Positions 19,407-31,520 of a stretch of DNA of 64,000 nucleotides are shown here, piece after piece. The notes below the pieces were generated by a model. It saw only the letters and a program-made list of their open reading frames with translations. It had not been told where the DNA came from and ran no database searches. The DNA comes from Carallia brachiata (taxonomy: Eukaryota > Streptophyta > Magnoliopsida > Malpighiales > Rhizophoraceae): assembly GCA_021464245.1 (NCBI GenBank), contig JADCRB010000013.1, positions 7,786,895-7,850,894 of the forward strand. The letters run 5' to 3'. A program made the position numbers and the translations under genes. Every line of letters starts with the position of its first letter. Within the stretch, counting starts at the first letter, position 1.

Positions 19407-20460
19407 GAAAGGTATACTATGTTTTCCTCCCTTAGAGACAACTGACAATATAAAAGACCCATATAAAGGCCTGTGTTTTAGGCAATTCAACTCTTTCTGC
19501 GAAGCATTCTTTCGCTAAAATTCAACACGCATGAAGTCGTCTATGAACCATTCCACGCATATGTATGTAAATCTTTTTTAATTATTACTAAAAGATATAT
19601 ATATTTTTTGTGTTATCATTATTATTTATATCATAAACTCGAGTCCTGTCATTTTCACTTTTATGTAAGTTATAAGTTATAGCTACTATTTTTTTTTTTT
19701 CTTGAGAAAGTTATAGCTACTATTTTTCACTTGAAAATTTTTATATCATATTCTCGATGTCTCATTCAAGTGAAGTTCAAAAGTCCCAAAACAAAAATTT
19801 GCCAAAGTTGTTGAGTTACAATGGTCTAGAAGTCAATTTGCCCCATTCTAAAAGGCTGCTGCCGTGGAATTTTCAAACATAAGAATAAGGGAAGTTAGAT
19901 GCAGTTAATTTCACAGGCATTAATCATGAGTTTATATATTAAATTATTATTATTAATTAATTTGCAACTTATTAATATAAGTTTATATACTAAATTATTT
20001 TTTATTGATTGTATATTTTAATTTTTCTGTTTAGTCATAAGCTATAAAAATAGAGTAATTTTTTTGTCTAATAAATCTTATATTCTCTTTTTTTTTTTTT
20101 CAAAATTAAAACTCAAATTTTAAGATAGAGATCTAAGTAAGAGTACTTCCTTACTATTTGTACTCATTAATTATGTAAATACAATAAACTCACCTTTTAA
20201 TTTACCTAGTACCGGTCGCAAAGGTTGAAAGCAACCGAGCCAAATATGCACATGCAATCTCCTCATTACCGGCTCCCTCAATGGTCCAATCTTATTCCCA
20301 TAATTTGTGCGATAGAGGCCAGTAAATTTAGGCTTGTAGATCCATACTGAGGGAGCAAATCAAAGGGTGTAGAGGCAGGTGCTTGGCTAAACCCGCGATT
20401 CGCTTCACAAGAAAAGAAGAAATACTGCTATTAGACAACTTACTATTATAGATATTTACA
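19407..20460. other. Upstream region of the receptor kinase and AT-rich intergenic DNA
   Basis: TATATAAAGG-type sequence on the minus strand (about 19450-19470) could be the TATA region of the receptor kinase. Beyond that only AT-rich sequence is seen. Confidence 0.35.
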
Positions 20461-20605
20461 GTTCAGTTAACTGAACTGAATTATCATAATTATTCTTAAA
20501 TTAAAATTTTTGGATATAAAAAATTGAAAATTGTTCTCGAACTGAAACTTCAGTTAACTGAAATTCGTTTAATTAAAAATTTCTGTTCAGTTTCAGTTAA
20601 CTGAA
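20461..20605. repeat. Three copies of a TTCAGTTAACTGAA palindrome
   Basis: The 14-bp perfect palindrome TTCAGTTAACTGAA occurs at 20462-20475 (extended to 16 bp, GTTCAGTTAACTGAAC), 20549-20562 and 20592-20605. Related GTTAATTGAAATT words continue to about 21010. This is probably a repeat-element remnant. Confidence 0.6.
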
Positions 20606-21239
20606 TTTAATAATAAAAAATTTTTAAATTATAATTCAAATGAAAAAAAATTATATTTTTGATATATATTTTTTAAAAAAATTACAACTATCATCATATA
20701 TAGAAATAAATAAATGATTATTTGAAATATAATAATATTTTATTAACATTTATTTATTTATTAATAATAGTGTTTAGTAATATTTTTTCCTATTTTATAT
20801 ATATATATATTTGTGCGTGTATGTATATATGTATATATATAAAATAACATTTCGTTTTGTTTCGGTTAATAACGGTTTTTTAATATTAAAACTGAAACTA
20901 AATTGGAAATTTTGATTTTTATTCATTTTAATTAACTAATTATAAAATTAGTTCGATTAATTGAAAATTCAGTTCAATTTGATTTAGTTTGAATTTCTTA
21001 GTTAATTGAAATTTTTTTTTTTTTGAACACCACTTCTTCCTAGCATTTGAAAAACACCGCAATGATTGAAATTGTGCCTAAGCTGGGCAACAAGGATAAA
21101 AAGCAAAAACACCCCTGTAGTAAAATTAGGATTAATTTTTAACAAGAAAGCAAATAGGGATTTCATTTTTTGAGCGAAACAGATAAATGCAATCGCTCAA
21201 AGCATAAAGACCCGTTTGTTTTATACTCAAAAATGAAAA

Positions 21240-22060
21240 TTTAAGTTCGATCTCTTCGATTTAAATACAATTCTAATGTTTTCCAATCACAGTATTTATA
21301 CTTAATTTTAACAATTTGAGTAGCTTAGTATTCAAAACTAAATATTTGAGTATTCTTATACTGAAATTTAGAGTGTTTGTACTTAATTTTAAAATTTTGA
21401 GTAGATAAGTATTCAAAACAAAAAATTTGATTATTTTTATACTCAAATTTAGAGTATTTATACTTAATTTTGATAATTGGAGTAATTAGGTATTTAAAAC
21501 TAAAAATTTAAGTCTATTTGTACTCAAATATAAAGAATTTGTACCTAATTTTGAAAATTTAAGTAGATATGTAAGTACTCAAGAGTAAAAATTTGAGTTT
21601 AATTGTACTCAAATTTAGAGTATTGATATAAATAGCTAGATATTTAAAAACAAAAATTTTGAGTCTACTTATACTTAAATTTTAAGTAGTTATACTTAAT
21701 TGTGAAAATATGAGTAACCAGGTAAAAATTTTAGTACAATTTTTTTTATTTAAATGCAATTCTACTTTATTTTAAATTTAGAATATTTGTATTTAATTAT
21801 GAAAACTTAAGTAACCAGGTACTCAAAATAAAACTTTGACATCATAATTCTCTGATTGAAATACAATCTTTCAAATTTGATAACGTCTTGACAATTTGTA
21901 ATTAACTTTAAAGTGTTTATACTTAATTTAGAAATTTTAAGTAGTCTGTCTTCAAAATTCAAGTTTGAGTACAATTTTTCTAATTTAAAACCAAATTCTC
22001 AGATTCGAATTTCTTCTTAAATTTAGCCTACTTGTACTCAAATTGATAATATTAGTCTTG
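21240..22060 (+). repeat. Degenerate tandem repeat, period about 82 bp
   Basis: The marker ATTTRTACTTAATTTT recurs at 21293, 21374, 21456 and 21537, then weakly at 21622 and onward, giving spacings of 81, 82, 81 and 85. Each unit also has TGAGTA..TATTCAAAACTAAAA and TACTCAAATTTAGAGT. Later units decay to about 22060. It does not code. Confidence 0.8.
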
Positions 22061-23206
22061 ATTTTTCTTCTAATAATATTGTGATTTTGGTCTTGTTAAA
22101 CGGCATTCATTTAATCAAACACAAATATCAAATAAGGAGTCTCTCCTTAAAAATTATTTTGTATGAATAAGTGTAAAACAAAAAGTGTGTTGACTCCTTG
22201 GAAGCTCTTTCAAAATTTGTGATTGTGGTCAACCTTCCAATTTGAGATTCTTAAAGTCTATATTTGAAATGTAAGTCTTCCTATTTGCACAAGAAACGGG
22301 CCATCAGCTGCGTGATTAATGATAGTCTCGATTCTATGTACTTTAACGTCTTGTTTGGATAGGAGGATTTTAGATAGAAAGTAAATAAATAAATAAAATG
22401 TAATAATAATGATATTATAATTGATAAAAAATAATAATTAGAAAGTTATAAGAAAAAAAATAAATAGTATTTTATGAGAGAATTAAAAAAAAAAGAATAA
22501 AATAAATAAATAAAAATTAAAAAAAATTTTATTTTCCTTTTATTTTCATTTGAAAATTCCCCATGTGTGAGTCTTTCATTAATCTGAATTTTCCAAAATT
22601 CAATTAATGCGGACGCCAAACGAAAGCAACAATTGCATAAAAGTCAATATCCCACCGAATTTTTCTTTGAAGAGTATGGTGAGAATAGTCACAAACTGTG
22701 ATATCTGTCACCAAGCAGATCAAAATGCAATCTTTGTGACTGATCGATTCAAATCTATCTAAGAAAATTCAATTGAAAGATCACTTGACTCCCGAAGTAG
22801 AGTTCAAACCTAATCAGACCTGCAACAATCTATGACTTGATATTTTTTTTCGCCAAGAGAATTAAAAAAATAAAAGATTATAATATTTAAACCATAAATT
22901 TTTTTAATAAAAATATATTTTATTATAAATTAATTTTACGAACATAAAAAAATTTATTATTTATTTTATCATTTTACTCATCTATATATACACAATATAT
23001 ATACATATCACACACGTAAATTACTTTACTTTTATATATCATAAAAATATATATTACATTTAATTAACATAGTTTTTGAGTTATTATGTTTTTTCAATTC
23101 TTTCATGTTAATACTATATTATTATTTTATGTTGTTAATTAATTTTTAATAAAATATTTATAATATTTTATAAATTTTATACATATATGTATATATTGTA
23201 TATATA
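22061..23206. other. AT-rich intergenic DNA with a possible small MITE
   Basis: CTTGTTTGGATAGGAGG near 22350 and CGGACGCCAAACGAAAG near 22610 may be the opposing ends of a GTTTGG-type MITE of about 270 bp. Otherwise nothing is recognised. Confidence 0.3.
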
Positions 23207-23214
23207 TATACATA

Positions 23215-23668
23215 CAGAGACGGATCCAAAAAAAATTTTGAGGGGGGCTAATATTATAGTATAAATCCAAGAACAAAATTAATATATATAATAAAAATAA
23301 AAATTATATTAATCTTTATAAATAGTATAACAATATTCTATCAGTTGTAATGTTATAAAATTTTCAATTTCTATATATTATTTCTTTAAAAAAAATGGTT
23401 TTTAAAGTGGAGAAACAAACTGGTTGCTTTTCAAAAGGGAAAAAAAAAAAAAAAACATAAGGAATTAAGGATAGAAAGAAACCAAAAAGAAACAAAAAAA
23501 TAAAAAACAAGAATGGGGCTCTAGAGTTCGAACCTCCAACGTGTAAGGGGAGGCATGGTAGTGCTTGCCACTGAGCTAAGTTATGCACCTAAACAAGTTT
23601 CCCAACAAAATTTATAATCTAAAAAAACTAGAGGGGGGCCCCTTAATCCCAAGCTAGATCCGTCCGTG
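23215..23668. mobile_element. Short non-autonomous hAT-like element (454 bp) with 8-bp target duplication
   Basis: The left end is CAGAGACGGATC and the right end is GATCCGTCCGTG, whose complement CACGGACGGATC matches at 10 of 12 positions. The element is flanked by TATACATA at 23207-23214 and again at 23669-23676. CA..TG termini and an 8-bp duplication fit the hAT superfamily. No transposase is present. The interior has GAGGGGGGC near both ends and a tRNA-like Pol III promoter. Confidence 0.68.
23518..23592 (-). repeat. tRNA-like (SINE-type) Pol III box pair inside the hAT-like element
   Basis: On the minus strand an A-box-like TTAGCTCAGTGGCAAGC (about 23562-23580) and a B-box-like GGTTCGAACTC (about 23525-23535) are spaced as in tRNA-derived SINEs. 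The sequence does not fold as an intact tRNA by eye. Confidence 0.45.
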
Positions 23669-23676
23669 TATACATA

Positions 23677-25889
23677 CTTGTATACATCTGTTATAAATAA
23701 TATATATGGAATGCGTATAATATAATTACAAATTTTTAAAACAATTTTATATATAAGAATAAAGTATAAATCTTAATATATTTTCATCTGTTCTAATATA
23801 CGATAAAATATAAAATTAATAAAAGAAAAAAATTAATTTTCTAAAATTACTAGACCATTCTGCAACTGAGTTTGAGTGATCTGCACCAAACAGTTTTTAT
23901 CCACTTTGACTAACCTATGTTAGTCAGACGGTGTTTTATGTAAGCTTTGAAGAAGCATAGTGTAGAATGTAACGACTCCTTAAAACTACAGTGTAAAATA
24001 TATATCACCCAAGGAGTCAGTAGTCGCAATCTTAACTAAAACCATTAAAAGATTGTTCTATTTGATCTGATTTTCTTGAGAGAACTGTAACATCTTTAAT
24101 GCTTAATGGCTTCTTTACTTGTGTTTTTTTTATCTCTCATCTATTTATATGTAAATATCTAAAGTCAAAATTGAGAGAAAAATTTAACTGTTATTTTTTT
24201 ACCTTGTGGCGTTGTTTGCTTAACTTTAAGATTTTCTTAGTAGATTCCTATAAATTTCAGTATTTAATATTAACTTACTAGCTGGCGTGTAATGTTTCTT
24301 AGCATTGGCATAGAATTATAATTTTAATATACATACTATGAAATTCTCCTTTTCAAAAAGAAAAATGAAAAAATCTCTTAAATTCACATATTTTTGCTTT
24401 AAAAGAGAAAAAGAATTACTCTTGAATTCTTTCAAAAGAGAAAAAAAGAAAAAAGAATTATCCCAAATTCTCTAAAAGGAAAGCAAAAATTTTTTTTTTT
24501 TGTCATAAAAGGTTGAAAAGATATCTTCTAAAGTTAATTTCATTTAATTAAAAATTTTTTAAATATAAATTAATTATAAAAGCAAACTTTATTTAAACCA
24601 GATTTAGAGAGGAAAAAAACTATTTCCAAACTTTTTTATTACAAATATAAATAATACTCAATATATAAGTATTTTTTGTTTTTTTTTTCATTTTAAAGAA
24701 AATACAAGGAAACAAGAAATTTTTAGCAAATATGATAAACTTGTGGATTTTGCTGGTCTAATATTAGTTTTGATTAATAACGAAATCTCCTTCCTTCTAC
24801 ATTTTTTTTTTTTTTTTGGTTGGAAGGAATGCCAAAAACTATGAAATAAAAATAGAGCTACTAAAATTGAAATATAAAATCAAAAGATTTCAACATAATA
24901 TTTTAATTAATTGTAATAGAAGTACATAACTCTTCCTTTTCGTGGATATTGGTACTAATTCCGCATTGATGGGATATAATCGAGTCGTATTGACTCGGGC
25001 CAAAATAAACACGAAAATGAATTCCAAGACATTGGGCTGGGCTTGACATTGCAAGGGACCAATAATCATGAAATGAGGAATGAAATAATGGAAAACCAGC
25101 CAATAATCATGTTAAAGCCAACACAAGAATCGTGGCACAGTATATTCCAATCATAAAAGCTCAATTCCATCTCATTATTCCACCGTATAGTGTTTGTTGG
25201 AATCCAATGGAATTCGAATGATAACCATTAACCAAACTGGATTCATCAAAGACCCCCCCACCCCCACCCCCCTTCCTTCGGGTGGTGTCGTCGGTAATAA
25301 GGGACGCTTTTGAATTGATGGTGGCTTCTCGAGTCCCTCCGGACAATTAAACGTAATGGTACGATATGATAACCGGATAAGGCAAATGCTGCCACAAATA
25401 CGAAAAAATAAGGAGCCCATCATTCCGGAAATTCATTTGATTGCAAATCAAAAGACGCACTATTGAGATCTCGACTAGTGATAATTATATGCTTCTTCCA
25501 TAAATACAAAGAGGTTCGTAATTTTTTAGGTGCTGTTTAGACAACTAGAGGCAAATAGTCCAAAGAAGTATCCATAATGTAATAAATTATTATATTTGTG
25601 CAATCATATTAATAAAATGAGATATAGTAAATTATCACTTTATTTTTTATTAAAAAAATATAGTTGCATAAAATTGGTGATTTGTTGCATTTTACATTCT
25701 TTCTATGGCTATTTGCCTTCGTTTATAGACCTTTTTCCAATTTTTTTTTTCACATAAAATGCTTTGAGTAAAAGAATATGTGTATTTAGAAAGATCTCAA
25801 TTGTTAAAATTTAAACTTGTGTTCAAAAAATTTTAAACTGGGAAGAGAACAGAAAATTTATAAGCAGAAAAAACTACTACTATTATATT
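23677..25889. other. AT-rich intergenic DNA
   Basis: No gene is recognised. A C-rich run with three blocks (CCCCCCACCCCCACCCCCC, 25254-25272) stands out. The region 24900-25450 is of slightly higher GC, but its readings match no family I know. Confidence 0.35.
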
Positions 25890-26050
25890 ACTTATAATGA
25901 ATAAGCCTTCTAATTAATGGATAAAACAAATAATAAGTAGCAGAATATTTCATGAATGATATTGCAATTTTACTTATGGCGAATAAGCGTCCTAATTAAT
26001 AGATAAGAAAAGTAATTAGTAGAATATTTCATGAATGGTATTGCAATTTG
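25890..26050 (+). repeat. Direct tandem duplication, 83-bp unit
   Basis: The unit starting ACTTATAATGAATAAG at 25890 recurs at 25973 as ACTTATGGCGAATAAG. Both copies end with AGAATATTTCATGAATG and TATTGCAATTT. Copies are about 85% identical. Confidence 0.8.
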
Positions 26051-27383
26051 GCTCTCTCTCTCAGAGTCTCCTCGCTCTCACACGCTCTTCTTTTGAAAAA
26101 TAGAGGGAGAGAGAGAGCCAATCATCCATGAAGCATAGGAACTAACTGCTCCTTTACGTGGCAAAACAAATTGCTGATAAAATGGTTGGAGTGCAACTTT
26201 TGATGACGAGAAGACATGTGATCTATATTTCTATCAAATCAAGAGAGTACAACAAATTACTACCTCACATGGCACATGGGATTACGTTACCTTATACACA
26301 TTCAACGCCAATGAATCTGGAATCTGGGTTGTTAAGAAAAATATCAATCTAGCTCATAGCCTTAGATTCCATCTATTTAAACACCAATTAACAACTGATC
26401 TATACTATAACTTGCCTAGATTTGAGGGGAGTGACAGGATGATTTGACAGAAAATTACGTGGCATTTATTAATCTGTGCTTAACTTTTAGCTGCTGTCAT
26501 TTTAGAGCCACAAGATTGTAGATTGTCATGTTCCATCTCTAGCTAGTAATAAGGAAAAGAGAAGTGGTCCAAGTGGATGAACCATAAGCTATGATTTTGT
26601 CCAATTTCTACATTTCTTCTTCTTCTTCTTCTTTTTTGATTTTTATTTTTTATGATCAATCAATTGGCTTCTGGAATTCAAGACCTTTCAATTTTGAATT
26701 CGGTCCATTTCAATATAACACAAAGAATACTGTTACAGCACTATTTTTATGTCCGAATACTACGGCACTTAAATTTTTTATAATTATTATAATATTTTTT
26801 ATAATAAAAAAATAATTAAAGGTACTTTTTTATTATAAAAAATATTATAATAATTTAAAAAAATCTATCAATCATAGCATTCGAGCTCAATTTCAGAAAA
26901 AAAAAAAAAGAAAAGAGAAAAACTAAACGAAAGTCTTTATGGTCAATCGTTCCTTTTCAAGATTCTACTGTATCGACGGAAGTTCAACCAAGAACTTGAG
27001 ATATCATGTTCACAAATAAAGAAGTAACTGGACAAAGAGGAGCGTAATTGGAGGGAGAGATATAGTAAACAAGTAACTCAGGCAAGAAAATTAATATGAA
27101 AGCTCGCGCCATCAGTGAAAGGATTTCTGACGTCAAACTATGATTTTGTCTTCATTAATACACAAAAAGAAAATAAATTTTGATCAGTAACTATTAAGCC
27201 AACCATTCCTCCAGGTGTACAAAGGAAACGAAAAGTAATTACATACCCTTACAGTAATTTCCTCTAGCAAACGTTGTTAAAGAACCATTGTCGAATGAAA
27301 GGAAAAGAAAAAAATAAAAATAAAAGGAAATTAAGAAACAGTCACCTTAATTAAGTATCTTCAAGAAAAATTGTACTATATAT
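26051..27383. other. Intergenic DNA downstream of the IDA-like gene
   Basis: No gene is recognised. It contains opposed CT/GA microsatellites (GGCTCTCTCTCTC near 26050 and GAGAGAGAGAGCC near 26110) that could pair, and the hairpin at 26781-26857. Confidence 0.35.
26781..26857. repeat. AT-rich hairpin with arms of about 32 bp
   Basis: AATTATTATAATATTTTTTA continues to TAATAAAAAA and is mirrored on the other side of a spacer of about 13 bases (AATTAAAGGTACT). It is a nearly perfect fold-back, possibly a terminator-like structure or MITE remnant. Confidence 0.6.
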
Positions 27384-27632
27384 TCAGGGTGCCCTCCAAC
27401 TCTGTAAGCCAATGTCGTTGTGTCTTCTTGAAGGGCCAGAAGTTGGTAATGGCAAATGTCTTGGCAAGAAGTTCAAGAAGTGGCCCTTGTTCTGGTCAGA
27501 CTTGGGATTAAAATGAAAGAGGTTGCTGGTGGTTCTTGACCCATCGCAGTAAACAAGAAGGAAAATAAAGGCCAAGAAGAGCAGAAGAAATTGGAATTTC
27601 AGAGGTCTTCTACACTGAACCATGTGCAACAC
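27384..27632 (-). CDS. IDA-LIKE (IDL6/7-type) secreted signalling peptide precursor
   Basis: The product is an 82-residue prepropeptide. Residues about 12-28 (FQFLLLFLAFIFLLVYC) form a signal peptide. The conserved C-terminal EPIP region is at residues 55-82, with the peptide core PLPTSGPSRRHN at 61-72, followed by DIGLQSW. This matches the IDA family core, PIPPSAPSKRHN in IDA. The SGPSRRHNDIGLQ form is closest to IDL6/IDL7. By family knowledge the processed, hydroxylated peptide is recognised at the cell surface by HAESA/HSL receptors. IDA controls organ abscission, and IDL6/7 act in stress and immunity signalling. The gene is intronless, as is usual. A second Met at residue 4 could be the start. 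It stands alone, with no neighbour within 7 kb on either side. Confidence 0.85.
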   Translation of the reverse strand: MLHMVQCRRPLKFQFLLLFLAFIFLLVYCDGSRTTSNLFHFNPKSDQNKGHFLNFLPRHLPLPTSGPSRRHNDIGLQSWRAP

Positions 27633-27946
27633 TACAAGAGAATGATAGAGAAGTTATGGGGTGGCTTGGTCTTTTAGACCCTTTGCTAAGCAAGAAGTGT
27701 TGCTGGTGTTGAAAGCCGGAAGAATGAACACTTCAACGCAGAATATTTTACTCAGCTGTTATTTTGTGTTTCTAAGTATGTGTGTTTGAGTGAAATATGA
27801 GAGAGAGGACTTCTAAAAGAAATCAGAATTTCCTTACAAGTAGCAGTAATGTCTGAAGCAGAAAGTTGAAAACGAAAAGAGCTGGATAAAACCTTTTGAA
27901 TAGGTCGTGTGGACATATAAGAAAAGGCAAAAAAGATAAAAGAAAA

Positions 27947-27964
27947 GGGGGGGGGGGGGGGGGG
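27947..27964 (+). repeat. G18 homopolymer upstream of the IDA-like gene
   Basis: Eighteen consecutive G residues lie 315 bases upstream of the start codon of the minus-strand IDA-like gene. The tract could form a G-quadruplex on the plus strand. Length is likely variable and prone to read error. Confidence 0.7.
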
Positions 27965-28019
27965 AATTTTGCGAGGTTTACTTTTCCCTTGGTCAAATGC
28001 CTGAAAAAATGAAAACATT

Positions 28020-31000
28020 TAAGGGAAAAGAGATGAGTTGATAAAAAAAAAATAAAAACAGAAGGTAGGCAAAGTTAGGGATGGGTTATGGTATGTTGTG
28101 TCATATTTCTTGTGGTTAGGTGTGTCGTTGGTCCCACTTGGCAGTTGGTATTATTGGCCGACTAGGAACTGCAACTGTTTTTTTAGACCCCATAACAGGA
28201 AACTTCTACTTGTTCTTTGACACCCTCTGTATTACAGGGATTTTAACGAAGAATAACATTATATAATTTTAATTAATTAGTAATAAGTGAAAATTCAGTT
28301 CAATTTAATTATATTTAAAATTTTATTTTTTAAAATATAATTATTTAATAATTTATATTATTTTATTATAATTTTATTATTATTTAAATGAAGAGATTCA
28401 GTGTTTACCATACCTATGTACAGTCCAAGAGTTTGTCAATTAAGAGTTGACACTGTTAATATAGATATAGATATCCTTGCTCCGGTCCATCATCCTGAAT
28501 CCAAGGGATATGACTATCCTGTGCAGGAACAGTTAGTAAACAAGCAAACCCCTGTACTTATCGCCTCTTTTGCTTTTCTTACATACAGCATTGACCCGCG
28601 TACAAGTTACCTCAATCTGCCTCCAACCCTGGCACTGTTTCAATCTTGACGGGGTTACTATACCCATGTACTTTTTTTTCTTTTTTGGCCAAGATTGGAT
28701 GTAGAGGAAAGGGTCCGTGTATGTGATCCAAAAGGAATAGGTTAAGCTTAATGTTTATGGTCACGTCCCTATTGCCATTGTAGCAATGAGGCTCATTTTG
28801 TTGACACAATAATTTTAAAATCGAATCAGACTGGTCAATTTGATCGGAATAATTGAGAGCCAGTCTTTAATCTGATTCAGCTCGTACTCTAAAACCAAGT
28901 AGTCTCAGAACTGGCCGGTTTTTAGCAAATCGGATCGGTTTAATCGAGAATCGGTGAACCGGTCCCATCAGCAATCGAACTCACCACCTCAAGATTGATT
29001 ATAATGACAGCTTGCCACTACTCTACCTTGTGCTTTTGATGACTTTTGGACAAATAAAATATATATAATAAAATTATTTTGTTTCTTTTTTTCAAAATTA
29101 ACTTATTAATATAAAATATTTTGACTTAGAAAGTGGAAAATGTATTTGTTTTAATTTTAAATATTTTCTTAAATTATATTTCTCTTTGAAAAGACAAAAA
29201 AAATCACTTTAAAATAAAAAACATATCATTTTAATACTTTATAATTAATTTTTTACATAAATTAGTTACTTTTACTAGTTAATTACATTAAATTATTTGT
29301 CTATGTCAATACGTTATATTAGTAAATTTTAACATATATTAAATTATATTAAATTGTTTTATTCTTAATTATCTATCTGTATACAATATATTTTTTTATT
29401 TTTTAATATTATTATTTAATAAATTATATATTACATGTAATTAAATCTCACATATAATATTATAATATGTATAATACTTATATTTTATAGATTATCACAT
29501 ATTATATTAAAATTTTTTTATATATTTAATATTAAATACCGGTTTTACCGGTTAAACCTTGAACATCTTATCTTTCCATTTCAATAAACAGTTCGATTCT
29601 TAAAACCTTGAATGGAGGTGAACCTTGTTAATAAAGAGAGAAGGTATATGATGTGGATCTTTGGAGAATTAGACCAGAAAAAAAAAATTGTTATTAGCGT
29701 TGGAGAACTCAAGTCTATAGAAAATCTTAGAACTTCCTATGTGAGAGTTAGATCTCATACATTACTCTATGCTGTGTATTTAGGCGTCCTTGTTGACAAG
29801 TACAAATTTGGGAGACTACCTCAACAGTTCAGGCACCTTTGCTAGGGTAGGAGCGGATCTAGTTGGGGACCAGCGAGGCAACTATCCTCTAACTCTTACT
29901 TATCATTTGTTTTTCTATGTATGGTTAAAGTCAAAAGTACACTTAGTCTAATGGTTACCCTCTTTCAATTCCTTATCCCAACCCTAAAAAGTTATTGACA
30001 TGAGAGAGTTCAAGTTGTTGGTGAAATTGGGGGAGTGCAAACAAACTTGGAGATCAATAATAATGGGCATCTTAAGTCATTGAATCGACTTGTTAAAAAT
30101 TGCAAGATGAGAAAGATCAACTTCTCAAGGTCAATCCAAAAAAAGATTTATCTTCCCATTAGATTTTTCCTTTTTTTTTTTTTAGCTTAGATTTTTCCTT
30201 CTCAATATATATGGGAGTTTTGTACGTATTTGATACAAATACAAATTTCAACTTCATAATTAAATTTCAAACATTGCATAAGCTTACACAGTTAAGATGA
30301 TACTTAATTAAACAAGTATCTCTCCAATTCAAAAAATTTAAAATTTAAACATACGAATACAAACAAAAACAAGGTGATCAAGTTGTGCAAGGTATTTCCA
30401 GCAAGTCTTCTTAACTATCAAGTAAATTAGCAACGCCATTGTCCTTGTGAGCTTCAGGAACATCGCAAGTTTATATATACAAGTCCTATAAGAGAATCCC
30501 ATACTAAATACCACAACAATGTATGGAACTTTTTAGTTCTTACATTATTGACAAACGGGACCCCACTACGTTTGTTGAAAGAGTATCTCTTGCTCAAACA
30601 AAAAGCACAAGACAAAAGAGATCCATTCTAAGTTAGTTGAAGTGGCGATTTTTTTTTGTGATGTAAATGTAAATGGAGCCTTCAATCAAGTTTGTCTTCA
30701 ACGTGTAATTTGTAACCCTTCTCATCTGCTAACATCCATCATCATGCAATTGTCTCTAAGCTCTTCTTTACCATGTGTACATCACCATGGAAGAGGATCG
30801 TTTGGTGGACCTCCCCCGACCGACGAGACTGTTTTGTAAACGACATTAGAATAATCTAGTAATGTTTTCATATTGCATTATAAATAATTTATAGTTTTTC
30901 ATATTGCCTTTTTGCACTGCTTTGATAAACCCCAGCTTTATAGGCTGTACTTTTATATAAAAAAAAAAAACGAAAAAGCAAAGTGCGTACGTACGTGCGT

Positions 31001-31440
31001 ATTTACATTGAAAAAAAAAATGTTGTTTTGTGAATTACGTGAGGGAAGGCTCCCCCTCCAGTCCAGCTCTGGTGCACAAGACAAACTCTCCGTAACGTTT
31101 TTGTTGCAATTAGCTCTTCTATCTTTCCTCGGGAACAAGAGGCACATGAGAGGTTGATGAAGTTTTTTTTGGGTCTCATGGTGGTGGAACCATTCCTCTA
31201 TGAGGTTCAGTAGAAAAGCAGTGCCCTCCCATTTTGTCCACAGGTCTTTTAAATTCTAGGTGACTTGGTCATAACTCAATACCCTAGCATAGCAAATTCA
31301 TTAAATAGATCCTGTATTAATTGCTTGAACTAAAGATGGTAGTCCCCATTCATTCAAACTGCAACACTACGTTGGTCCCTTCCCTCTATGTTGATGCTGC
31401 TCTAGGACTGGGAAAGTTCATAAGTCAACTTGAACGAGGA
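28020..31440. other. AT-rich intergenic DNA with repeat remnants
   Basis: No gene is recognised. At 28970-29025 a second minus-strand tRNA-like box pair is seen (GTAGAGTAGTGGCAAGC and GGTGAGTTCGATTGC). Near 29848-29870 GAGCGGATCTAGTTGGGG resembles the right end of the hAT-like element at 23215-23668. Between 28800 and 29560 there are ACCGGTTTTACCGGTTAAAC-type words typical of degenerate DNA transposons. Confidence 0.35.
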
Positions 31441-31469
31441 CCGACTTAAGTAATTAGGATTAGGAGTTA

Positions 31470-31520
31470 ACACACACAGACACACATGCACACACACACT
31501 CTCTTTCTCTCTCACCTCCT
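31470..31520 (+). repeat. AC/CT microsatellite
   Basis: ACACACACAGACACACATGC followed by ACACACACACTCTC and a CT-rich tail. Confidence 0.85.

Noticed and set aside
25254..25272. C-rich run as a regulatory i-motif or quadruplex
   Set aside because: It has only three C blocks and no gene nearby, so no role can be argued.
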